Shown piece by piece: positions 8,401 to 16,428 of a stretch of 38,146 bases of DNA. The position numbers and the translations under genes are program-made. This DNA is from Mesorhizobium sp. LSJC280B00 (lineage in GTDB: Bacteria; Pseudomonadota; Alphaproteobacteria; Rhizobiales; Rhizobiaceae). Position 1 is the first letter of the stretch. Each line of letters starts with the position of its first letter. Where the stretch lies: NCBI RefSeq assembly GCF_000502835.1, contig NZ_AYVL01000007.1, positions 171,072 to 209,217 on the forward strand, given 5' to 3'. The notes below the pieces were generated by a model. That model had not been told where the DNA came from. It made no database searches and was given only the letters and a program-made list of their open reading frames with translations.

Positions 8401-8481
8401 CTAGCGCCACCTCGTTCAAAAAAGCCGTTTCTTTCCATGCAGCGTGCTGCCGCAAGGCGGAACCTTCAGGCGCGCCCCTTC

Positions 8482-8620
8482 CCTTCTCCCTTGTGGGAGA
8501 AGGTAGCCGCGAAGCGGCCGGATGAGGGGTGTTCCAGCTTGGCGCCGACGACACTCCGTCCAGCACCCCTCAACCGTCCTGGCGCTGCGCCAATCCACCT
8601 TCTCCCACAAGGGGAGAAGG
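8482..8620. repeat. RIME-like palindromic element, copy 1
   Basis: This 139-bp element has terminal hairpins CCTTCTCCC/GGGAGAAGG at each end (8483-8504 and 8598-8620) and internal GAGGGGTG and CACCCCTC boxes, which also pair with each other. It is in the opposite orientation to the copies at 11251 and 25847. It sits 9 bases after the ilvD stop codon and upstream of the amidohydrolase gene, both on the minus strand. Elements of this type are abundant in Rhizobiales. Confidence 0.85.
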
Positions 8621-8628
8621 AAAAGCCT

Positions 8629-10473
8629 CTATTCCGGCACGTACCGCACCGCCCCCTTGGCGGCACTTGTCGCCATCGCCGCATAGGCGCGCAAGGCCGT
8701 CGTCACCTTGCGCTTGCGCTTTTCTTCGGGCTTCCAGGCAGCCGTTCCCCTGGCCTCCATCGCGGCGCGACGGGCGATGAGTTCGGCGTCGTCGACAGCA
8801 AGCCTGATGGTGCGGTTGGGGATATCGATCTCGATCGTGTCGCCTTCCCTGACCAGCCCGATCAGACCGCCTTCCGCGGCTTCCGGCGAGACATGGCCGA
8901 TCGACATGCCGGAGGTGCCGCCGGAAAAACGACCGTCGGTGATCAGTGCGCAGGCTTTGCCGAGGCCTTTCGATTTCAAATAGCTGGTCGGGTAGAGCAT
9001 TTCCTGCATGCCGGGTCCGCCGCGTGGCCCTTCATAGCGGATGACGACGACATCGCCGGCCTTGATCTCGTTCGACAGGATCGCCTTGACGCTGGCGTCC
9101 TGGCTTTCGAACACTCTTGCCGGACCGGTGAATTTCAGGATCGATTCATCGACGCCCGCCGTCTTCACGATGCAGCCATCGAGTGCCAGATTGCCTTTCA
9201 GCACGGCAAGGCCGCCATCCCTGGAGAAAGGATGTTCGGCCGAGCGGATGACGCCCTTCTCGCGGTCGAGATCGAGATCGTCCCAGCGGCGGTCCTGGCT
9301 GAACGCGACTTGCGTCGGCACGCCGCCGGGTGCCGCCAGGAAGAAATCGCGGACATTCTGGCTGGTGGTGCGCGAAATATCCCAATAATCGAGCGCTTCG
9401 CCGAGGCTTGCGGTGTGCACCGTCGGCAGGTCGCGGTTGATCAGCCCGGCGCTATCCAACTGGCCGAGGATGGCCATGATGCCGCCGGCGCGGTGGACAT
9501 CCTCCATATGGACGTCTGCCTTGGCCGGGGCCACCTTGCACAGCACTGGCACCCGCCGCGACAGCCGGTCGATGTCCTCCATGGTGAAGTCGACCTCGCC
9601 CTCATGTGCCGCGGCAAGGATGTGCAGCACGGTGTTGGTCGAACCGCCCATGGCGATGTCGAGTGTCATGGAGTTCTCGAAGGCGCCCTTCGAGGCGATG
9701 CTGCGCGGCAGCGCGGTGTCGTCGTCCTGCTCGTAATAGCGCTGGGCAAGATCGACGATCAGGTGGCCGGCCTCGACGAACAGGCGCTTGCGGTCGGCAT
9801 GCGTCGCCAGCGTCGAACCATTGCCGGGCAAGGACAGGCCGAGCGCCTCGGTCAGGCAGTTCATCGAATTGGCGGTGAACATGCCGGAGCAGGAACCGCA
9901 GGTCGGACAGGCCGAGCGTTCGATGGTCCTGACGTCCTCGTCGGACACCTTGTCGTCGGCGGCCGCGACCATAGCGTCGACCAGATCAAGCGCCTGGCTC
10001 TTGTCGGCGAGCACCACCTTGCCGGCCTCCATCGGCCCGCCGGAGACGAAGACGGTCGGGATGTTGAGGCGCAGCGACGCCATCAGCATGCCGGGCGTGA
10101 TCTTGTCGCAATTCGAGATGCAGACCATCGCGTCGGCGCAGTGCGCGTTGACCATGTATTCGACCGAGTCGGCGATCAATTCGCGCGACGGCAGCGAATA
10201 GAGCATGCCGTCATGGCCCATGGCGATGCCGTCATCGACGGCAATGGTGTTGAACTCCTTGGCGACGCCGCCGGCTTTTTCGATCTCGCGGGCAACCAGC
10301 TGGCCGAGATCCTTCAAATGGACATGGCCCGGCACGAATTGGGTGAAGGAATTGACCACGGCAATGATCGGCTTGCCGAAATCCGAATCCTTCATGCCGG
10401 TAGCGCGCCACAGGCCGCGGGCGCCGGCCATGTTGCGGCCATGGGTGGTGGTGCGGGAACGGTAGGCGGGCAT
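8629..10473 (-). CDS. ilvD: dihydroxy-acid dehydratase
   Basis: IlvD dehydrates 2,3-dihydroxy-isovalerate and its methyl homologue to the keto acids that become valine, isoleucine and leucine. The 614-residue protein matches E. coli IlvD from its first residues ([20 protein letters not shown]) to its end and is of the usual length. The Fe-S cluster cysteines are present in CISNCDK (C122) and [10 protein letters not shown] (C195). The start at 10473 follows AAGGA; the frame extends to 10821 but the extension is not protein-like. The 288 bases upstream, shared with the divergent VOC gene, must hold both promoters; I see TCTATAAGG about 85 bases upstream of the start but no convincing -35. No attenuator-like leader was found. 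Confidence 0.98.
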   Translation of the reverse strand: MPAYRSRTTTHGRNMAGARGLWRATGMKDSDFGKPIIAVVNSFTQFVPGHVHLKDLGQLVAREIEKAGGVAKEFNTIAVDDGIAMGHDGMLYSLPSRELIADSVEYMVNAHCADAMVCISNCDKITPGMLMASLRLNIPTVFVSGGPMEAGKVVLADKSQALDLVDAMVAAADDKVSDEDVRTIERSACPTCGSCSGMFTANSMNCLTEALGLSLPGNGSTLATHADRKRLFVEAGHLIVDLAQRYYEQDDDTALPRSIASKGAFENSMTLDIAMGGSTNTVLHILAAAHEGEVDFTMEDIDRLSRRVPVLCKVAPAKADVHMEDVHRAGGIMAILGQLDSAGLINRDLPTVHTASLGEALDYWDISRTTSQNVRDFFLAAPGGVPTQVAFSQDRRWDDLDLDREKGVIRSAEHPFSRDGGLAVLKGNLALDGCIVKTAGVDESILKFTGPARVFESQDASVKAILSNEIKAGDVVVIRYEGPRGGPGMQEMLYPTSYLKSKGLGKACALITDGRFSGGTSGMSIGHVSPEAAEGGLIGLVREGDTIEIDIPNRTIRLAVDDAELIARRAAMEARGTAAWKPEEKRKRKVTTALRAYAAMATSAAKGAVRYVPE

Positions 10474-10761
10474 TGAACTGTCCTTGCTGTCTGCGTCGCG
10501 CCCAAAGGTGCGGAAAACCGGAATTGAGCCGCAGGCCTTATAGACGGCACACTCTGGTCTGGCCACAATTTTGCGCTGCGCCAGGGTGCGGAACGAGCGG
10601 CCAGCCAAAGACGCAGCCGGCCCAGGCCGTAAAAAAGTCAGAAGTGCTGTCGGATCGTGTTTTGCTCGAGCGTCCTTGAGCAGACGGCGGGACCGGGCAT
10701 CAATTGCCAGCCGGCCGTTTTGCGAGTGAAACAAGCCAAAACCAGCCCGAGGAGCAAGAGA

Positions 10762-11235
10762 ATGCAAAAGATCACCCCCTGCCTGTGGTTCGACGACCAG
10801 GCCGAGGAGGCCATGAACCATTACATCTCCATCTTCAAGAATTCGAAGGTGCTGAGCGTGATGCGCTGGCCCAAGGGCAGCGGCGATAATGAGGGCAAGG
10901 TGCTGATGGTCTCATTCGAGCTCGACGGCGTTCAGTTCCAGGCACTCAACGGCGGCCCGCAATTCAAGTTCACCCAGGCAGTCTCGCTCTCCATCGACTG
11001 CAAGACGCAGGAAGAGGTCGACTATTTCTGGGACAGGCTCATCGCGGGCGGTGGCCAGCCCAGCCAGTGCAGCTGGCTGAAGGACAAATTCGGCCTCTCC
11101 TGGCAGGTCGTTCCCGAGCAGCTGCCCAGGCTGCTGCTGGACCCCGATACGGAAAAGGCCGGCCGCGTGATGCAGGCGATGATGCAGATGAGCAAGATCG
11201 ACATCGCCAAGATCGAAGAGGCAGCGAAAGGGTGA
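10762..11235 (+). CDS. VOC/PhnB-like protein (3-dmu-9_3-mt family)
   Basis: The 157-residue protein opens with [20 protein letters not shown] and has the beta-alpha-beta repeats of the PhnB-like branch of the vicinal-oxygen-chelate superfamily, including [20 protein letters not shown] near the end. Proteins of this branch are often labelled 3-demethylubiquinone methyltransferase, but no such activity is established for them and no SAM site is visible. The start at 10762 follows a strong GAGGAG. A RIME-like element follows 15 bases after the stop. The biochemical role is unknown. Confidence 0.88.
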   Translation: MQKITPCLWFDDQAEEAMNHYISIFKNSKVLSVMRWPKGSGDNEGKVLMVSFELDGVQFQALNGGPQFKFTQAVSLSIDCKTQEEVDYFWDRLIAGGGQPSQCSWLKDKFGLSWQVVPEQLPRLLLDPDTEKAGRVMQAMMQMSKIDIAKIEEAAKG

Positions 11236-11250
11236 ACGAACGCGATCTTC

Positions 11251-11393
11251 CCTTCTCCCCCTGTGGGAGAAGGTGGATCGGCGCGAAGCGCCGAGACGGT
11301 TGAGGGGTGCTGGACGGAATGAGACGTTGGTGTTTCCTGGAACACCCCTCATCCGTCGCCTTCGGCGACACCTTCTCCCACAAAGGGAGAAGG
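11251..11393. repeat. RIME-like palindromic element, copy 2
   Basis: This 143-bp copy has the same terminal hairpins CCTTCTCCC/GGGAGAAGG (11251-11273 and 11371-11393) and internal GAGGGGTGCTGGACGGA box as the copy at 25847, in the same orientation. It fills the gap between the convergent VOC and prfC genes, so it can act as a two-way transcript end. Confidence 0.85.
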
Positions 11394-11404
11394 GAAGGGG
11401 CGCG

Positions 11405-13003
11405 TCAAGCCGCTCTGTCGCGGACCTGATAATCCTTGACCGCCGTGAAGCGGATCGCCTTCCAGCGCTCGGCCTCGTAGTTGAGCGAGAAGGCGTGCTG
11501 GGCGAGGAACACCGGATCGTTGTCGAGATCGCGCGCGATGTCGCCGCGATGCGCCTCGATGAAGCGCTGGAGTTCGGCCCTGTCGTCGGCCGATATCCAG
11601 CGGCAGACGGAAAAGCGCGACATCTCGAAATCGACCGGCAGTGTGTATTCGAAGTTTAGCCGCTCCTTCAAGACGTCGAGCTGCAGGGCGCCGACGACGC
11701 CGACGATGGCTGGCGAGCCGTCCTCCGGCGAGAACAATTGCACGACGCCTTCCTCGGCCATCTGGTGCAGCGCTTCCTTGAGCTTCTTGGCTTTCATGGC
11801 ATCGCCGAGGCGAACGCGGCGCAGGATTTCAGGCGCGAAATTCGGCACGCCGCGAAACAGGATCTCCTCGCCTTCGGTCAGCGTGTCGCCGATGCGCAGC
11901 GTGCCGTGGTTGGGGATGCCGACGACATCGCCGGCGAACGCCTCGTCGGCCGTGACGCGGGTGCGGGCGAAGAAGAATTGCGGTGCCGACAGGCTCATCG
12001 GTTTTCCCGTGCGCACCAGCTTGGCCTTCATGCCGCGCTCGAGCTTGCCGGAGCAGACGCGGACGAAAGCGATGCGGTCGCGATGGTTGGGGTCCATATT
12101 GGCCTGGATCTTGAAGACGAAGGAGGTCATCTTGTCCTCGGTCGCCTCGACCTTGCGGCTGTCGGCCTCCTGCGCGCGCGGCGGCGGCCCGTAGGCGCCG
12201 AGCGCCTCGATCAGGTCGCGCACGCCGTAATTGCGCAGCGCCGAACCGAAATAGACCGGCGTCAAATGGCCCTCGCGGAAGGCATCGAGGTCGAGCGGGC
12301 GACAGGCCGCGCGCGCCAGCTCCAGCTCCTCGATGAAGGCCTCCCGCTCGTTCTCCGGCAACAGGCCGGCAACGCGGTTGGAATCGGGTCCATTGACCGG
12401 CGTGCGCTCCTTTTCGGCGTCGCCCTTGCGCACCGCGTTCAGCGCCAGATGGTAGGTCCCGGAAAAGGTCTTGCCGCGGCCGATCGGCCAGGTGATCGGC
12501 GCTGTATCCAGTGCCAGCTTCTGCTCGATCTCGTCGAGGATGTCGAATGGGTCTCGGCTTTCGCGGTCCATTTTGTTGACGAAGGTGATGATCGGGATGT
12601 CGCGCAGCCGGCAGACCTCGAACAGTTTCAGCGTGCGCGGCTCGATGCCCTTGGCGGCGTCGATCACCATGACCGCGCTGTCGACCGCCGACAGCGTGCG
12701 ATAGGTGTCGTCGGCGAAATCCTCGTGGCCGGGCGTGTCGAGCAGGTTGAAGACGGTGTCCTCGTATTCAAAGGTCATCACCGAGGTGACCACCGAAATG
12801 CCGCGCTCGCGTTCGATCTTCATCCAGTCCGAGCGGGTCTGGATGCGGTCCTTCTTGGCCTTGACCTCGCCGGCAAGCTGGATGGCGCCGCCGAACAAAA
12901 GCAGTTTTTCGGTGAGCGTCGTCTTGCCGGCGTCGGGGTGGGCAATGATCGCGAAAGTGCGGCGGCGCGATACCGCTTGTTCGATGTCTTCAGCCAATTT
13001 CAT
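11405..13003 (-). CDS. prfC: peptide chain release factor 3
   Basis: RF3 is the GTPase that recycles RF1 and RF2 from the ribosome after translation termination. The 532-residue protein has all G motifs: P-loop AHPDAGKT (21-28), DTPGH (89-93) and NKMD (143-146), followed by the EF-G-like domain 2 and the RF3-specific C-terminal domain with LNFEYTLPVDFEMSRFSVCRW. Length is normal for the family. The start at 13003 (MKLAEDIEQAVSRRRTFAII) follows AGGA. It is transcribed toward a RIME-like element that separates it from the VOC gene. Confidence 0.97.
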   Translation of the reverse strand: MKLAEDIEQAVSRRRTFAIIAHPDAGKTTLTEKLLLFGGAIQLAGEVKAKKDRIQTRSDWMKIERERGISVVTSVMTFEYEDTVFNLLDTPGHEDFADDTYRTLSAVDSAVMVIDAAKGIEPRTLKLFEVCRLRDIPIITFVNKMDRESRDPFDILDEIEQKLALDTAPITWPIGRGKTFSGTYHLALNAVRKGDAEKERTPVNGPDSNRVAGLLPENEREAFIEELELARAACRPLDLDAFREGHLTPVYFGSALRNYGVRDLIEALGAYGPPPRAQEADSRKVEATEDKMTSFVFKIQANMDPNHRDRIAFVRVCSGKLERGMKAKLVRTGKPMSLSAPQFFFARTRVTADEAFAGDVVGIPNHGTLRIGDTLTEGEEILFRGVPNFAPEILRRVRLGDAMKAKKLKEALHQMAEEGVVQLFSPEDGSPAIVGVVGALQLDVLKERLNFEYTLPVDFEMSRFSVCRWISADDRAELQRFIEAHRGDIARDLDNDPVFLAQHAFSLNYEAERWKAIRFTAVKDYQVRDRAA

Positions 13004-13086
13004 GGAATCCTGTCTGTGGCGCGGGCTTCTAGCAGCGCTTTTCCGGCCTGTCGAACGGAAACACCGCTGATACCCCGGCAGCAGGT

Positions 13087-13449
13087 TCAGTCTCTGACGA
13101 TAGCCGCCTGCGTGACCGAGCCAGCGTCATCCAGGCGTATAACCAGCCATTCAGAGTCGATCGAAAAAAATCCTCTTTCCGAACCAAGAATATAAACCAG
13201 ACTCCAGTCTTCGAAATAGTCCGTCTTCGGCGGCTCGCCGAGCATGGCAACAACTTCTGCCCGCGATTTCCCAACCAACGCCCCGGTCAGCACCAAACCG
13301 TCAGCAATGCGATGGCGCTTATGCAAAGGATCCAGCCAGTTGTCGTCCTGCCACCAAGATCGAACGATCGGCAGCGGGCCGAAGAAGACGGCATAGACAA
13401 TGGCGGCTCCGGCTGCAGCAAAAACCAGCCCTTTTATCCAGCGGCGCAA
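13087..13449 (-). CDS. small membrane-anchored protein, BamE/SmpA-like fold possible
   Basis: The 120-residue product has one N-terminal hydrophobic segment (about 7-24, GLVFAAAGAAIVYAVFF) and then a soluble part. The segment GKSRAEVVAMLGEPPKTD followed by a tyrosine/tryptophan-rich strand recalls the two-helix BamE/SmpA-type fold, in which GMSxxEVxxxLGxP is the signature. There is no lipobox. The frame has no ATG or GTG; the best start is the TTG at 13449, four bases after GAGGG. The gene lies upstream of prfC on the same strand with an 83-base gap. Function unknown; location probably periplasmic with an inner-membrane anchor. Confidence 0.65.
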   Translation of the reverse strand: MRRWIKGLVFAAAGAAIVYAVFFGPLPIVRSWWQDDNWLDPLHKRHRIADGLVLTGALVGKSRAEVVAMLGEPPKTDYFEDWSLVYILGSERGFFSIDSEWLVIRLDDAGSVTQAAIVRD

Positions 13450-13584
13450 ATGACCCTCATGTGATTGAGCTGAACGTTTCCAGTGAGGCGATCGTCATCG
13501 ACCCGCTTCGAGAGCGGTCCCGGCAACGCTCTTGGCAAGTCTGTAGCATGGTGGCAATGAGGGCAAAAAGTCCTGGGCGTTTGA

Positions 13585-13715
13585 AGGTACACGGCCGCGA
13601 GCAAGAACATCATCGTCATTGGATACGGCATCATTGGCGCCTCCATCGCTTGGCACCGGCAGAGCTAAGCTGTCGACCTCTCCGGCTGCCGCAGCCGCCG
13701 GTTCACGTCCCGACG
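13585..13715 (+). pseudogene. 5' remnant of a DAO-family FAD oxidoreductase gene
   Basis: The frame from 13603 reads KNIIVIGYGIIGASIAWH and then stops at TAA 13666-13668, with no start codon (TGA at 13582). This is the FAD-binding N-terminus of the same type as the intact gene at 15352 (KQVIVIGAGIIGASIAWH). Over 51 aligned bases I count about eight differences. Weaker similarity continues after the stop in a shifted frame (AVDLSGC against AKVTVIAGC) until the 3' end of the dehalogenase gene. The second glycine of the GxGxxG motif is changed to tyrosine. It looks like a decayed duplicate, lost beyond the first 40 codons or so. Confidence 0.65.
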
Positions 13716-14642
13716 TCAGGCCGATTCGGTCGCTCGGCTCTCGAAGGCCACCTCCGGAATCCACTCGGCAATTGCGGCGCCGATCCTGTCGGCATGGTCC
13801 TCCTGCAGATAATGCGAGCCGGGTCCGAGATCGATCAACCGGCAGTTCTTCAGGCCGGCCGCGAATTCCCGTGCCGCCTGCGGCGAGACGAGGGCGCCCG
13901 GGTCACCGCAGAAAAGCAGCTTCGGGTAGGAGGAAGCCCGGAGCGCCCGATGGTCGTGCTCGCTGATGGCAGCGACATCGGCGGGCTGGCCTTCAATCGG
14001 CAGGTCGCGCGGCAGCCGCAGGATCGGCTTGCGCGATTGCGGCGTCGGGAATGGTGCCCGGTAGGAGGCCATTTCCTCATCGCTCATCGTGCGCAGCACC
14101 GCAGCCGGCAGTACCTTTTCGACGAAGACGTTGTCTTCCAGGACAAGCTTCTCACCGACGCCAGGCGTGCGCATTGCCTTGAACAATTCGCGCGCCTGCG
14201 GACGCTGGTGAAAATCGTCCCAACTCTCGAAGGGGCGGATGAATTCCATGAAGGCGAGGCCGAGGATCCGCTGCGGCCGCCGTGCGGCGAGATGGAAGGC
14301 GAGTGCGGTGCCCCAGTCCTGCGCGACGACCACCACGTCGGTGATGCCAAGCGTCTCGATGAAGGCGTCGAGATAGCGGACGTGGTCGAAGAAGCGATAG
14401 TCGATGTCCGGCTTGCCGGATTGGCCATAGCCGATCAGGTCGGGCGCAATGCAGCGGCCGAACGGCGCCACATGCGGGATGATGTCGCGCCAGATGTAGG
14501 ACGACGTCGGGTTGCCGTGCAGGAAGAGTACCGTCGGGCCAGCCGTGCCTGCCTCGACATAGGAGATGGTGGAATCGAGCACCGCGACTTGCGAGCGTGG
14601 CAACATTGTGCGGGATTGCTGCTTTTCGAGTTTCGGGTTCAT
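13716..14642 (-). CDS. haloalkane dehalogenase, HLD-II (DhaA-like) subfamily
   Basis: Haloalkane dehalogenases hydrolyse carbon-halogen bonds of haloalkanes to alcohols and halide. The 308-residue alpha/beta-hydrolase has every residue expected of the HLD-II subfamily: halide-binding N44 (LHGNPTSSYIW), nucleophile D109 and halide-binding W110 (QDWGTALAF), the acid E133 (FMEFIRP) and the base H277 (GSHYLQED). Similarity to DhaA runs along the whole length. It has a somewhat long N-terminus. The start at 14642 follows GGAG, which lies inside the 3' end of the upstream tetR gene; only 4 bases separate the tetR stop from this ATG, so they form one operon. The natural substrate of rhizobial enzymes of this class is not established. 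Confidence 0.9.
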   Translation of the reverse strand: MNPKLEKQQSRTMLPRSQVAVLDSTISYVEAGTAGPTVLFLHGNPTSSYIWRDIIPHVAPFGRCIAPDLIGYGQSGKPDIDYRFFDHVRYLDAFIETLGITDVVVVAQDWGTALAFHLAARRPQRILGLAFMEFIRPFESWDDFHQRPQARELFKAMRTPGVGEKLVLEDNVFVEKVLPAAVLRTMSDEEMASYRAPFPTPQSRKPILRLPRDLPIEGQPADVAAISEHDHRALRASSYPKLLFCGDPGALVSPQAAREFAAGLKNCRLIDLGPGSHYLQEDHADRIGAAIAEWIPEVAFESRATESA

Positions 14643-14646
14643 CGGA

Positions 14647-15234
14647 TCAGCTCCTTTTTGCGAAGACTGTTTTGAAGACGATATTCTTGAAACGCTCGAG
14701 CGGTTCGGGACTGCGCTCCACCTTCATGCGCAGCATCGCGCCTTGCCAGGAACTCAACAGGAAATCGGCGAGGTCCTCGGCATCGAACGCGTCGGTGATG
14801 TCGCCAGCCGCCTGGCCCTCGGCGATGCATTCGGCAAAGGGCTTACGCCAGCGTTCGAAAATGGCGACGAGTTGCAGCCTCAGCGCCTCGCTGTGAGCCG
14901 CCGTCTCGAGGCTGAGATTGCCGATCATGCAGCCCCGTGCCCAATCATGCGCCTCCAGCTTCGACGTGATGATTTCGAGATAGCGGCGCAAGCGCCCGAC
15001 CGGCGTGCCGTCCCGAGCAAGGGCCTGCTCCGCCAAACCGCTCACATAGGCGAAATAGCGGTCCAGCACCTCGCCGGTGAACGCCTCCTTGGATGCAAAA
15101 TGATTGGTGAAGGACCCCGGACGGGCATCGGCCGCGGCGACGATGTCGCGTACGCCAGCGGCCGAATAGCCGGAACTCCAGATGGTTTTGAAACCGGCGT
15201 CGAGAAGTTTTTCGCGAAGTGAATGTCTAGGCAT
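14647..15234 (-). CDS. TetR-family regulator of the dehalogenase operon
   Basis: The 195-residue protein has an N-terminal TetR helix-turn-helix (about residues 8-52, with SAAGVRDIVAAA and SFTNHFASKEAF) and a divergent helical ligand-binding domain. It is the first gene of an operon with the haloalkane dehalogenase. A perfect 18-bp palindrome lies 8 bases upstream of its ATG within a promoter-like sequence, which points to autoregulation and to control of the dehalogenase, and possibly of the divergent oxidoreductase at 15352. There is no ribosome site before the ATG. Confidence 0.9.
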   Translation of the reverse strand: MPRHSLREKLLDAGFKTIWSSGYSAAGVRDIVAAADARPGSFTNHFASKEAFTGEVLDRYFAYVSGLAEQALARDGTPVGRLRRYLEIITSKLEAHDWARGCMIGNLSLETAAHSEALRLQLVAIFERWRKPFAECIAEGQAAGDITDAFDAEDLADFLLSSWQGAMLRMKVERSPEPLERFKNIVFKTVFAKRS

Positions 15235-15268
15235 GCCGGTACAATACGTACGTACGTATTAAAGTCAA
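15234..15268 (-). promoter_or_regulatory. tetR promoter with 18-bp palindromic operator
   Basis: Positions 15243-15260 form the perfect palindrome AATACGTACGTACGTATT. On the minus strand a -35-like TTGACT (15263-15268) and a -10-like TATTGT (15241-15246) are separated by 16 bases, so the palindrome fills the spacer and overlaps the -10. Seven bases after the -10 is the A of the tetR ATG at 15234, so the mRNA would be leaderless. The TetR encoded next door is the obvious ligand-responsive repressor. Confidence 0.75.
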
Positions 15269-15351
15269 GAGGCACATTTGATACGGCGCGCTCTTGGCAG
15301 AACCCACGGGCAATGGCATCGCAGTGGTGGCGTTGGAACGAGGAGTGAAGC

Positions 15352-16428
15352 ATGACAGCGGCGAAACAAGTCATCGTCATCGGCGCCGGCATCATCGGCG
15401 CCTCCATCGCCTGGCACCTGACCAGGGCCGGAGCAAAGGTGACGGTCATTGCCGGCTGCGGCGTCGGCGGCGTCGCGACACCGAATTCCTTTGCCTGGAT
15501 CAATGCCAGCTGGGGTAATCCGCAGCCTTACTTCCGACTACGGACTCGATCGATGGCCGAATGGACGCGATTGGCGAACGAGGTGCCCGGCATCCCGTTG
15601 CAATGGTGCGGTGGCTTATGCTGGGACCTGCCACGTCCCGAACTTGAGGCCTATGCGGCCGAGCACTCCGCATGGGGCTACGGCATCGAGCGTGTCGACC
15701 GTGCCGGAGCGGCGCGCATCGAGCCAAATCTGACCGAGCTTCCCGATTTCGCCCTTTATGTCGCCGAGGAAGGCGTTGCCGAGCCGGTCGCCGCCACGCA
15801 AGCACTGCTGGCCGACGCCGAACGGCGCGGCGCGCGAATTGTAGCCGGGACGACCGTCACCGCTCTGGTGCAAGCCAACGGCAGGATTGCCGGCGTCGAT
15901 ACATCCGGCGGGCGGATTGCTGCCGACGAGGTGGTGATCGTGGCCGGAGCCGGCTCTCCGGCACTAGCGGCAACAGCCGGGATAGAACTGCCGATCGAGA
16001 CGCCGCCCGGCCTGATCGTGCATTCGCGCCCCTACGAAAAGCTGCTCAACGGCCTGGTGATCGGCGACCGACTGCATATGCGCCAGACGGCGGAAGGCCG
16101 CGTCGTCGCCGGCTCGGATTTCGGCGGCGCCGATCCCGGCGTGGATGCCGCGGCCACCGCCCGCGACCTGTTTGCGGCGATGAAGGCGATGCTGCGCGGC
16201 GCGGATGGGCTGGAACTCGATTTCCACACCATTGGCTACCGGCCGACCCCGGTCGATGGCTTTCCGATCATAGGCCGCGCCGAAGGCACGAGCGACGTCT
16301 ACGTCGCGGTCATGCATTCCGGCATCACGCTGGCGCCGGCCGTCGGCCTGTTCGCCGCCCGCGAAATCCTCGACGGCGAGCGCGATCCGCTGCTTGATCC
16401 CTACGGGCTGGCGCGGTTTACTCAATAA
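15352..16428 (+). CDS. DAO-family FAD-dependent oxidoreductase
   Basis: The 358-residue protein is a single-domain D-amino-acid-oxidase/glycine-oxidase-type flavoenzyme. The FAD-binding motif is VIGAGIIGASIAW (residues 9-21), and the C-terminal part has GYRPTPVDGFPIIGR and HSGITLAPAVG, which close the FAD site in this family. Members oxidise amines or amino acids; the substrate is not predictable. The start at 15352 follows GAGGAG. It is divergent from tetR with 117 bases between starts, so the tetR operator may influence it. Its 3' end overlaps the convergent amidase gene by 7 bases. A decayed duplicate of its 5' end lies at 13585-13715 on the other side of the dehalogenase. Confidence 0.88.
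   Translation: MTAAKQVIVIGAGIIGASIAWHLTRAGAKVTVIAGCGVGGVATPNSFAWINASWGNPQPYFRLRTRSMAEWTRLANEVPGIPLQWCGGLCWDLPRPELEAYAAEHSAWGYGIERVDRAGAARIEPNLTELPDFALYVAEEGVAEPVAATQALLADAERRGARIVAGTTVTALVQANGRIAGVDTSGGRIAADEVVIVAGAGSPALAATAGIELPIETPPGLIVHSRPYEKLLNGLVIGDRLHMRQTAEGRVVAGSDFGGADPGVDAAATARDLFAAMKAMLRGADGLELDFHTIGYRPTPVDGFPIIGRAEGTSDVYVAVMHSGITLAPAVGLFAAREILDGERDPLLDPYGLARFTQ

Noticed and set aside
7660..10476. A 938-codon open frame on the plus strand
   Set aside because: It lies opposite the amidohydrolase gene, a repeat and ilvD, all with clear family matches, and its translation is low-complexity Arg/Ala/Gly/Asp sequence typical of antisense frames in GC-rich DNA.
10474..10761. Leader peptide or attenuator for ilvD
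   Set aside because: No short frame rich in Val, Leu or Ile codons and no terminator/antiterminator hairpin pair was seen in the upstream 288 bases.
11738..13195. A 485-codon frame on the plus strand
   Set aside because: It is antisense to prfC, which has all GTPase motifs.
13461..14675. A 404-codon frame on the plus strand across the oxidoreductase remnant and the dehalogenase
   Set aside because: It runs antisense to the dehalogenase gene and is in a different frame from the FAD motif of the remnant.
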